Shown here: positions 13,705 to 19,791 of the stretch, piece after piece
How the letters are laid out: each line of letters opens with the position of its first letter
How positions within the stretch are numbered: position 1 is the first letter of the stretch
Assembly (NCBI GenBank): GCA_964543855.1
Contig: CAZJAD010000027.1
Location: 1 to 24,143, forward strand
Length of the DNA: 24,143 bases
Source of the DNA: CAZJAD01 sp964543855
GTDB lineage: Bacteria; Electryoneota; RPQS01; DYHQ01
Direction: 5' to 3'
Made by a program: the position numbers and the translations under genes
The notes under the pieces: generated by a model
Databases searched by the model: none
Told to the model about the DNA's origin: nothing
Seen by the model: only the letters and a program-made list of their open reading frames with translations

Positions 13705-13786
13705 GTCATGGACGCCGCTCTGCGAAAAAATGGTCACGTACCTCGCTGTGCAAAAAAAGGTCATGTACGTTGTTGGGCAAAAAACA
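13705..13786. repeat. Tandem repeat, three units of 27-28 bases
   Basis: Units begin at 13705, 13733 and 13760. Each starts GTCA(T/C)G(T/G)AC and ends with GC(G/A) and a run of six or seven A. They are imperfect and abut without spacers. The purpose is unknown. On the minus strand each unit carries a T-run, but without a strong stem before it. Confidence 0.7.
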
Positions 13787-13853
13787 GGCGCACTGCCATG
13801 CGGCGCTACGACTTTGTGGCGCACTGCCGTGCGGCGCTACGGTGCGGCGCTAC
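13787..13853. repeat. GCGC-rich hairpin units, two full and one partial
   Basis: The 24-base unit GGCGCACTGCC(A/G)TGCGGCGCTACG occurs at 13787-13810 and 13818-13841, followed by a partial GTGCGGCGCTAC at 13842-13853. Each full unit can form a GCGCAC/GTGCG(G)C hairpin with a one-base bulge. The partial unit supplies the TAG stop codon of the RNase HI-family gene. Confidence 0.65.
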
Positions 13854-14272
13854 AATTGCCTATTTATCTCTTCGTTCACCAATTTATCCGCCAACTTGTT
13901 CTTGTCGCGGGTGATGTGGCGGATGTAGAGGCGGAAGGGTTGCCGCTTTTTTAACTCCTGAATCTGGCGAAGCAGTTCCTTCAGGCGGGGCTCCTTCACC
14001 TTCCACCGACCGGCGACCTGCTCAACGAGCAGTTGACTGTCGCAGCGGACATAGACCGTGTCGCGGGCTGTCCGGCGAAGCTGCGAATTCTTGCCGAGCC
14101 AGGCCAGAAGCTCGATGAGCGCATGATATTCGGCTTCGTTGTTCGTCGCGTGGCCGAGGAAGCGTGCGTCTTGAGCAATGACCTGGCCGGTTTTGTCCGT
14201 TATGATGAACGCCGCGGCTGAAGGCCCCGGGTTGCCGCGGGAGCCGCCGTCGATGTATGCGATGAAGTTCAA
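13850..14272 (-). CDS. Ribonuclease HI family protein
   Basis: The core from FIAYIDGGSRGNPGP onward is an RNase H fold with all catalytic acids visible: D in IDGG, E in NNEAEYHAL, D in VRCDSQLL and D in KLADKLVN. It would cleave RNA in RNA-DNA hybrids. The open frame extends 58 codons upstream, but that part overlaps the zinc-ribbon gene and is low-complexity, so the TTG at 14272, one base after the zinc-ribbon stop, is the likely start. This gives 140 residues, normal for the stand-alone YpdQ/Rv2228c-like class. The two genes are often neighbours in bacteria. The stop codon lies inside a hairpin repeat. Confidence 0.9.
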   Translation of the reverse strand: MNFIAYIDGGSRGNPGPSAAAFIITDKTGQVIAQDARFLGHATNNEAEYHALIELLAWLGKNSQLRRTARDTVYVRCDSQLLVEQVAGRWKVKEPRLKELLRQIQELKKRQPFRLYIRHITRDKNKLADKLVNEEINRQL

Positions 14273-14273
14273 G

Positions 14274-14984
14274 CTACTCGATGAGGATGCGGCCGCAGGT
14301 TTCACAGAGCACGATGTCGGTGGCATTTCGGATTTCGACCTGGCGCTGAGGCGGCACCATTGCGAAACAGCCTCCGCAAGCCCCTCCGAGCACGCGAGCG
14401 ACTCCGCGACCGTCTTTCGCCTGTCGAATCCGCTCGTAGTGAGCATAGATCGGTTTCTTCAGGCGCATGACGGTTGTTTCGCGCCGGTGCCGAAGTTCTA
14501 ATTCCTCGGCCTCGGTCTCTCCGAGCTTGGCCCGCAGCTCTCCGCTTTTTTCTTCGTGAGCGGCTCCGATTTCGGCCAACTGAGCTTCTTTGGCAGCGAT
14601 CTCGGAGACCAGAGCCTCTTCGCGCGCGAGCAAATCGAGCGTTCTTTCTTCGCCCTCGGTGATAATGGTTTTGGCCGTTTCTGTTTGTGCCGTTATGGCA
14701 TCGTATTCGCGAGTGGTTTTGACGGAATAGAGCTGCTGCTGATATTTCTGGAGCTTGGCGCGCGCCTCTTCGGTGGTTCCCCGGATATGGGCCACTTCGC
14801 GTCTCGTTTCCTCCAATTCGGCACGTCGTTCTTCCAGCAGCTTGTTCAGTTCATCCATCTCCCCTTTAAGGCGTTCAACCTCGATGGGCAGGTCCCCTCG
14901 GTCGAGAGCCAGATCTCTCAATTGGTCATCAATGTCCTGCAAATCCACCAGGAGCATCAGCTCCTCGCGAATATTGACCTCCAT
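14274..14984 (-). CDS. Coiled-coil zinc-ribbon protein (COG1579 type)
   Basis: Residues about 10-175 form a long heptad-rich, Glu/Arg/Leu-rich helical hairpin. The C-terminus carries a C4 zinc ribbon: CGGC in LGGACGGCFAMVPPQ and CETC in IVLCETCGRILIE. This is the widespread COG1579/CT398 family, proposed to bind nucleic acids or act as an adaptor; no firm function is known. The ATG at 14984 is preferred to the GTG two codons earlier because GAGG lies five bases before it. It is followed one base later by the RNase HI-family gene, a common pairing. Confidence 0.9.
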   Translation of the reverse strand: MEVNIREELMLLVDLQDIDDQLRDLALDRGDLPIEVERLKGEMDELNKLLEERRAELEETRREVAHIRGTTEEARAKLQKYQQQLYSVKTTREYDAITAQTETAKTIITEGEERTLDLLAREEALVSEIAAKEAQLAEIGAAHEEKSGELRAKLGETEAEELELRHRRETTVMRLKKPIYAHYERIRQAKDGRGVARVLGGACGGCFAMVPPQRQVEIRNATDIVLCETCGRILIE

Positions 14985-14999
14985 TCGCACCTCGATTCA

Positions 15000-15033
15000 A
15001 AGAAAACGCCGGAGCGCTAAGGGCACTCCGGCG
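15000..15033 (-). terminator. Rho-independent terminator downstream of tRNA
   Basis: On the minus strand arms CGCCGGAG and CTCCGGCG enclose an 11-base loop and are followed by TTTTCTTT. It ends the tRNA transcript before the zinc-ribbon gene. In the 178 bases between tRNA and terminator I see only a small GCCGC/GCGGC hairpin and no gene. Confidence 0.8.
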
Positions 15034-15211
15034 AATTGATATGAAAGCGATGCACGTTCGGGTGAGCGCGCACCGAGCTGGATTCGGCGAGGGAGTTCCC
15101 CCGAAGCCGCAGGCACAAGGCCAGCGGGCCCGAGAGTGTATTTGTCTGGGAGAGAAGGAACAACAAGACCATGTATGTTCACGCCGCTGTCCGGCGGCTC
15201 TCTAAATGACG

Positions 15212-15284
15212 TGGGCCCACCAGGATTCGAACCTGGGACCGACGGATTATGAGTCCGCTGCTCTATCCGCTGAGCTATGGGCCC
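15212..15284 (-). tRNA. tRNA with CAT anticodon (Met elongator or Ile2)
   Basis: The minus strand folds as a 73-base cloverleaf: acceptor GGGCCCA/TGGGCCC, D arm with AGCTCAGC, anticodon arm GCGGA-CTCATAA-TCCGT (anticodon CAT) and T arm with GGTTCGAATCC. The CCA end is not encoded; the next bases are CGT. It is not an initiator by its normal acceptor pairing. Methionine elongator and lysidine-modified isoleucine tRNA share this anticodon, and I cannot separate them by eye. Confidence 0.96.
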
Positions 15285-15366
15285 TCCCCAACATTCAATC
15301 ACCGTCGCCCATGTCCGGACGGACTCGCGTAGCTCCCCGCAATTGGCCTCCCGGCCGTCGCTGGTT

Positions 15367-15466
15367 NNNNNNNNNNNNNNNNNNNNNNNNNNNNNNNNNN
15401 NNNNNNNNNNNNNNNNNNNNNNNNNNNNNNNNNNNNNNNNNNNNNNNNNNNNNNNNNNNNNNNNNN
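15367..15466. other. Assembly gap (100 N)
   Basis: A round-number placeholder gap that removes the 3' part of the preceding minus-strand gene. Confidence 0.98.
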
Positions 15467-16080
15467 TGCTCCGGCACGGTGTTTCGAACCGTGACTTTCG
15501 GCCCGATCGGGTCAGCGTCCGCCGCCAGCAAACAGAGCCGTACGAAAGCCGCGCAGTGGAGTGCGTGTCGGGCGTGCAGGAGACTGTCTTTCTCCAGCGT
15601 GCCGCGGCGCAGCGCAAACCAGGTCCCCAAGAGACCCCGCAGGCCGAAATGAATTTTCTGAGCAACGAGCTCACGGGCTCGCGTGAGCATGACCTGGATT
15701 TGTTCCTCCGTCAAGTCCGCTTCGAGCACTCGGGTGTGCGTGATTCTCTGATGGCACCACTTGGTTACCGGATTTTCCTGTGTCCCCGGTGTCCAACGGA
15801 AGATGCCTCGTGGTGGAAACCCGATGTCACTCTCGAAGATCCAAGGGATGGTGTCCTGTACATCCTGAAAGATGAAGGCATGGACCCAGCGCGAGGGTTC
15901 GCCATTGGCCGTGAGCGGTGCCTGTGCCTTAGCGATCAAAGCTGCCAGAGGGAACCGGATTCCAAGGAGTCCGATGCGGCCGGGTTGTGCGTGAGCCTGC
16001 CAGAACTCCAGCAGCGGCAGATTGATCGCCGCAGGAGGGGGTCGATTGACCGCGTGCTGCACTGTGTCATCACCGTTCAT
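15467..16080 (-). CDS. Possible permuted papain-like hydrolase, 3' end lost in gap
   Basis: About 204 codons are visible before the gap. Features that suggest a YiiX/NlpC-P60-like permuted papain fold are WVHAFIFQD (candidate catalytic His), WIFESDIG (acidic residue after an aromatic strand), DLTEEQIQVMLTRAREL, and HCAAFVRLCLL (candidate catalytic Cys at the head of a helix). There is no signal peptide. A frame continues beyond the gap to 15295, only ten bases from the tRNA, but linkage across the gap is unproven. The ATG at 16080 is the conservative start; a TTG at 16122 is also in frame. It is transcribed divergently from nadB. Family call is tentative. Confidence 0.5.
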
Positions 16081-16110
16081 TCTTCCGAGAATGCAAATTA
16101 GGTATTTCGA

Positions 16111-16172
16111 GCAGAAAGTCAAGTTTGCCTCTGCTCAATCCTGTTGACTTTTGCAGAAAGTCGCACTATATT
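16111..16172 (+). promoter_or_regulatory. nadB promoter with overlapping inverted repeat
   Basis: TTGACT (16144-16149), 17 bases, TATATT (16167-16172) is a near-ideal housekeeping promoter, about 50 bases before the nadB start. An inverted repeat spans it: GCAGAAAGTCAA (16111-16122) and TTGACTTTTGC (16144-16154), matching except for one base. The left arm gives a TTGACT on the minus strand that could serve the divergent gene (TAATTT 16 bases on). It is a good candidate operator. Confidence 0.65.
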
Positions 16173-16219
16173 AGACGGACGAAGATGCTTTCGATTTCCA
16201 TAGCTCACCATTGGTATCC

Positions 16220-17869
16220 ATGAGCACACTTTCGTGTGATGTGCTGGTTATCGGCTCCGGAGTGGGCGGCCTGACATTTGCGCTCAAGGCCGCCCGCTTT
16301 GCAGATGTGATTCTTATCACGAAGAAGGAATCGGTGGAATCGGCCACCAACTACGCCCAAGGTGGCATTGCGGGCGTCATTGCAGCCGATGACAAGTTCA
16401 CTTTGCATATCGAGGACACGCTGACCGGGGGAGCAGGTCTGTGTCACGAGGATGCGGTCAAGCTGGTCGTCGAGCAGGGTCCTGAACGGATTCGCGAATT
16501 GATGGAATGGGGCGTGGACTTCACGCGTGACCGGGACGGCTTATCCTTAGGGCGAGAGGGTGGGCATTCCCGAGCGCGCATCGTTCATCATGCCGACCAT
16601 ACCGGCCGCGAAGTGGAGAAAGTGCTGACACAGGCGGCACGACAAACGGGCCGCGTGCGTGTGTTAGAACACTACCTGGCGATTGACCTTCTGGTCCGAC
16701 CCAAGATGCGCGCCGGGGAGAGTACAACGGACGGGATTCGATGCTTCGGCGCCTATGTCCTCGACACGAAGAACGAGGTCGTCAAGACGATTCTGGCTCA
16801 CGCTATCGTGCTGGCCAGTGGAGGAACGGGGGTTGTTTATCAGCACACGACGAATCCGACGATTGCCACAGGCGACGGCATCGCCATGGCGTGGCGAGCC
16901 GGAGCGAAGATTGGCAATCTGGAGTTCATGCAGTTTCACCCCACGGCGCTCTACGAGTCTCAGGAGCGCAAAGAGGAACGGCGGTTTCTGATTTCAGAGG
17001 CGGTGCGTGGGTTCGGAGGCATTCTGCGCGCGACGGATGGCGAGCCTTTCATGGAGCAGTATCATCCCCAGAAGGATCTTGCTCCGCGCGACATTGTAGC
17101 ACGCGCGATTGACGCCGAAATGAAGAAACGGGGAGACGAGTTTGTCCTTCTGGACTGCACTCATCTCCCCGCCTTAGCCCTTCGGGAGAGATTTCCGCTA
17201 ATCAGCGAGACCTGTCTGTCTCGCGGGCTGGATATTACGCGCGATCTTATTCCGGTGGTTCCCGCCGCGCACTACATGTGTGGGGGAGTGGTTACGGACC
17301 TGTTTGCGCGCACGAACCTGCAGGGGCTTTTTGCGGTCGGGGAGGTGGCCATGACGGGGGTTCATGGTGCCAACCGACTGGCCTCGAATTCCCTGTTGGA
17401 GGCCGTGGTTTTCGCGGATCGAGCGGCTCAGGCTTGCGAGCAATGGCTCACTGAATCGCCGCCGCTCCTTCGCGCCGAAGCGTGGTCAGATGAGGGCACC
17501 ATCAATCAAGAGGAATGGGTGCTCATTTCCCACGACCGGCAAGAGATTCAGCGGCTCATGTGGGACTATGTGGGGATTGTCCGTTCTGATTTCCGTCTTC
17601 ATCGGGCTGAACGCCGCGTTCGGCTTCTGGAGCGCGAGATTATGGAGTTCTACTGGCGAACGAAGGTCACCGAGCCGCTTATCGAGCTGCGGAACCTGGC
17701 GCTTGTGGCCCGGCTCATTGTTCATTGCGCGCTCACTCGTCGGGAGAGCCGGGGCCTTCATTTCACAACGGACTATCCGAAACGGGACGATGCTCATTTC
17801 CGGGAAGATACGATTCTTTCTTACGGCGCTCTGTCAGGGAATGAGCAATCAGAATCGCCAGACCTATGA
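16220..17869 (+). CDS. nadB: L-aspartate oxidase
   Basis: This 549-residue flavoprotein (from ATG 16220; a TTG three codons earlier is less likely) oxidises L-aspartate to iminoaspartate, the first step of de novo NAD synthesis. Visible motifs are FAD-binding VIGSGVGGLTFALKAA, SATNYAQGGIAGV, EGGHSRARIVHHADHTG, FMQFHPTALYE, EAVRGFGGILR, DLAPRDIVARAID, VPAAHYMCGGV and GVHGANRLASNSLLEA. The C-terminal helical region ends with the familiar SRGLHFTTDYP. About 16 residues (SYGALSGNEQSESPDL) extend beyond the usual family end and are read from DNA shared with the convergent gene. No strong ribosome site precedes the ATG. No nadA or nadC is in the window. Confidence 0.96.
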   Translation: MSTLSCDVLVIGSGVGGLTFALKAARFADVILITKKESVESATNYAQGGIAGVIAADDKFTLHIEDTLTGGAGLCHEDAVKLVVEQGPERIRELMEWGVDFTRDRDGLSLGREGGHSRARIVHHADHTGREVEKVLTQAARQTGRVRVLEHYLAIDLLVRPKMRAGESTTDGIRCFGAYVLDTKNEVVKTILAHAIVLASGGTGVVYQHTTNPTIATGDGIAMAWRAGAKIGNLEFMQFHPTALYESQERKEERRFLISEAVRGFGGILRATDGEPFMEQYHPQKDLAPRDIVARAIDAEMKKRGDEFVLLDCTHLPALALRERFPLISETCLSRGLDITRDLIPVVPAAHYMCGGVVTDLFARTNLQGLFAVGEVAMTGVHGANRLASNSLLEAVVFADRAAQACEQWLTESPPLLRAEAWSDEGTINQEEWVLISHDRQEIQRLMWDYVGIVRSDFRLHRAERRVRLLEREIMEFYWRTKVTEPLIELRNLALVARLIVHCALTRRESRGLHFTTDYPKRDDAHFREDTILSYGALSGNEQSESPDL

Positions 17870-18191
17870 AGAACAGAATCGCGCCGATACCCCAGGGCAT
17901 ATCGCCGGGCGATGTCAGCGACCAGAAGGCGAATCCAAGTCCCAGCGCGACGAGTACGAGGCCGCGCATAAGATAGTTGCGCTGGCGAATCGGGTCCGGG
18001 GGCGGCGGTGGCACCGGTAGGCCCTTTTCGATGGCGGCGACCCGCTCTTCGTGGTTCATCTTATCTCGCAGGCGCCGGGTGCGTTCTCGAAACCAGATCC
18101 ACATGATGACCAGAACAATGACACCGACGATCGTAACAAGGCCGATGATCTCGCCGAGAATGGGGAGGATCATCAATGTGTCTGCATCCAT
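17763..18191 (-). CDS. Small membrane protein, DUF6249-like
   Basis: This 142-residue protein begins with GGAG eight bases before the ATG at 18191. It has an N-terminal membrane segment (about 8-33, ILPILGEIIGLVTIVGVIVL), a charged cytoplasmic stretch (RERTRRLRDKMNHEERVAAIEKGLPVPPPPP) and two more membrane segments. The HEER.AAIEKGLP block is characteristic of a small family often found near ECF sigma factors. Its 3' end overlaps the nadB 3' end by 107 bases in the opposite direction, so its last 36 codons are antisense to nadB. A related partial gene lies upstream, and the sigma/anti-sigma pair is divergent. Confidence 0.8.
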   Translation of the reverse strand: MDADTLMILPILGEIIGLVTIVGVIVLVIMWIWFRERTRRLRDKMNHEERVAAIEKGLPVPPPPPDPIRQRNYLMRGLVLVALGLGFAFWSLTSPGDMPWGIGAILFFIGLAILIAHSLTERRKKESYLPGNEHRPVSDSPL

Positions 18192-18240
18192 TGGAAAGTC
18201 TCCGTATTGATATGTGTTTGAGGATGAGGTTTTTCTTTCG

Positions 18241-18340
18241 NNNNNNNNNNNNNNNNNNNNNNNNNNNNNNNNNNNNNNNNNNNNNNNNNNNNNNNNNNNN
18301 NNNNNNNNNNNNNNNNNNNNNNNNNNNNNNNNNNNNNNNN
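18241..18340. other. Assembly gap (100 N)
   Basis: A placeholder gap between the DUF6249-like gene and the start of another small membrane protein gene. Confidence 0.98.
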
Positions 18341-18424
18341 GATGCCGAGGACTGCGATGACCAGGATCATGATTCCGATGACGATTGGAGGGCCGGCTAC
18401 GGCCTCTCTGACTATTTCGATCAT
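18341..18424 (-). CDS. N-terminus of a small membrane protein, cut by gap
   Basis: Twenty-eight codons (MIEIVREAVAGPPIVIG then IMILVIAVLGI) open a membrane segment and run into the gap. It lies directly upstream of the DUF6249-like gene in the same direction and divergent from the sigma gene, so it is probably the first gene of that small membrane-protein operon. The ribosome site is weak. No family can be named. Confidence 0.5.
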
Positions 18425-18605
18425 AGAAGACTCGTCTCGTGGGCATTTCGACAAAGAACATTTTGCCGCGCAAGCGAGACTGCTGCGCTGTCTAACAGTG
18501 AGACTGCGAGAAGTGAACCCGTGTTGCAGAGGGAATCGGAACGCAACATCGGGTGGATATCACGCGTCATATTAGTCGGAGTAGATTGGACGACCGGGAC
18601 CACGG

Positions 18606-19178
18606 ATGGTCTTTTCCGAAGAGGAAGCGCTGCGTCGGCTTCGCCAAGGCGATGCCCGGGTGTTCGCCCAACTTGTTGATCAGTATAAGGATATGGTGAT
18701 CAATCTTGTGTCGCGAATGCTCGGCCCGACGGCGGATGCGGAGGACTTGGCGCAGGAGGTTTTCCTGAGGGTCTGGAAGGGTCTGCCGAGGTTCCGGGGC
18801 GAGGCGAAATTATCGACATGGATCTACCGAATCGCGATAAACCTGTGCATCGCCCACAAGAAGACAGCAAGGGCGAGGGCGCAATTCTTGCCCGCTGATG
18901 AGCCGGCGACCTGGGTGCACCCGAATATGCGGACAGAAAGGGACAATCCCTACGCCGAGGAAGCGCCCCTCAAAGCGAAGTTAGCGGAGTTGATTCCACA
19001 AATGCCTGAGAAATATAGAACAGCCTTGACACTCTTCTATCTTAAGGACTTATCCTATTTGGAAATCGGCGAGATCATGGATGTTCCGATGGGAACGGTG
19101 AAAAGTCATCTTTTTCGTGGCAAAGCATGGCTGCGGGAGAGGTTGCTGTCAGGCGGGTCTGCCGAGGAGGAGCTGTGA
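18606..19178 (+). CDS. ECF-type RNA polymerase sigma factor
   Basis: This 190-residue protein has region 2 (DMVINLVSRMLG, DAEDLAQEVFLRVWKGLPRFRGEAKLSTWIYRIAINLC) and region 4 (MPEKYRTALTLFYLKDLSYLEIGEIMDVPMGTVKSHLFRGKAWL), joined by a linker, with no region 1 or 3, as in RpoE-like ECF factors. It would direct RNA polymerase to a small stress or envelope regulon. The stop overlaps the GTG start of the anti-sigma gene. The promoter region (18425-18605) is shared with the divergent membrane-protein operon; no convincing autoregulatory -35 (AAC-type) was found. Confidence 0.94.
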   Translation: MVFSEEEALRRLRQGDARVFAQLVDQYKDMVINLVSRMLGPTADAEDLAQEVFLRVWKGLPRFRGEAKLSTWIYRIAINLCIAHKKTARARAQFLPADEPATWVHPNMRTERDNPYAEEAPLKAKLAELIPQMPEKYRTALTLFYLKDLSYLEIGEIMDVPMGTVKSHLFRGKAWLRERLLSGGSAEEEL

Positions 19179-19669
19179 AGCATGACGAAGCGATGATGCT
19201 CCTGCCGGAGTATCTGGACGGGAGTCTGCCCCGCGACCAACACGAGGCGATCACGCGGCTGCTCGAGACCGACGCGGAACTTCACCGGGCTTTTGAAGAG
19301 GAGAAGATGCTGGATCGGATTCTGCGAACTCAGGCGTGGGTCCGTGCTCGGCCTGACTTCACGAGCCGTGTTCTCCAGAGCGCCGGAGTGCCGGTGCCGC
19401 AAGGAGAAGCCGTCCTTGACCGCGTCCTGGAGCGGCTTTCCGCTTACGCTCCGGTCGGGACGCTGGCACTGGTTGCCGGGCTGTACGGTCGGGCGATTGC
19501 GACGCGGCTGTGGGATTTGTGGCGAGGCGCTTTGGGCTGGGCTGGCGGAGCTGTTGGGTTAGGGAAATTGGATACGAATCCTGTGTTCGCAATCACGACA
19601 CTCGCTCTGGTAATCGGCGCAGGCGTCGTTGCGTTTGAGCTCAGTCGACGCGGGCAGAGCTCGGCGTAG
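19175..19669 (+). CDS. Putative anti-sigma factor without zinc motif
   Basis: The start is a GTG at 19175 that overlaps the sigma stop (GTGA), preceded by GGAGG; this gives 164 residues. The N-terminus (DEAMMLLPEYLDGSLPRDQHEAI) has the helix and YLDG.L pattern of anti-sigma domains, but the HxxxCxxC zinc residues are absent. After a helical middle with two weakly hydrophobic stretches, a clear membrane segment (AITTLALVIGAGVVAFEL) leaves a short tail. It would hold the sigma factor at the membrane until a signal frees it. The assignment rests mainly on position and topology. Confidence 0.75.
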   Translation: MKHDEAMMLLPEYLDGSLPRDQHEAITRLLETDAELHRAFEEEKMLDRILRTQAWVRARPDFTSRVLQSAGVPVPQGEAVLDRVLERLSAYAPVGTLALVAGLYGRAIATRLWDLWRGALGWAGGAVGLGKLDTNPVFAITTLALVIGAGVVAFELSRRGQSSA

Positions 19670-19695
19670 ACGATTCTCAGACGCAAGAAAATCAG

Positions 19696-19723
19696 AAGGC
19701 GCCCAATGGGCGCCTTTCTTGTT
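19696..19723. terminator. Bidirectional terminator between convergent genes
   Basis: Perfect stem AAGGCGCCC / GGGCGCCTT around AAT, followed on the plus strand by TCTTGTTT and on the minus strand by CTGATTTTCTT. It serves the anti-sigma gene on one side and the beta-helix gene on the other. Confidence 0.85.
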
Positions 19724-19791
19724 TCCGGGGCTGTGCGAGTGGTTCAGGCATTCATGGGTGATCGTAGGTCTGCTGGAGGCATTGGAATGCG

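Noticed and set aside
13705..13786. Tandem 27-28-base units as a CRISPR array
   Set aside because: The units abut without spacers, vary in sequence, and no cas gene is near.
13294..13954. Two long plus-strand open frames
   Set aside because: They are antisense to rnpB and then run through repeats and the RNase HI-family gene.
14991..15211. Small stable RNA (6S or SRP) between tRNA and zinc-ribbon gene
   Set aside because: No conserved SRP or 6S motif is visible; only a terminator and a minor hairpin.
14997..15674. Minus-strand open frame across the tRNA and the gap
   Set aside because: It contains the translated tRNA (typical IAQRIEQRTHNPSVPGSNPGGP) and a run of N; not a protein gene.
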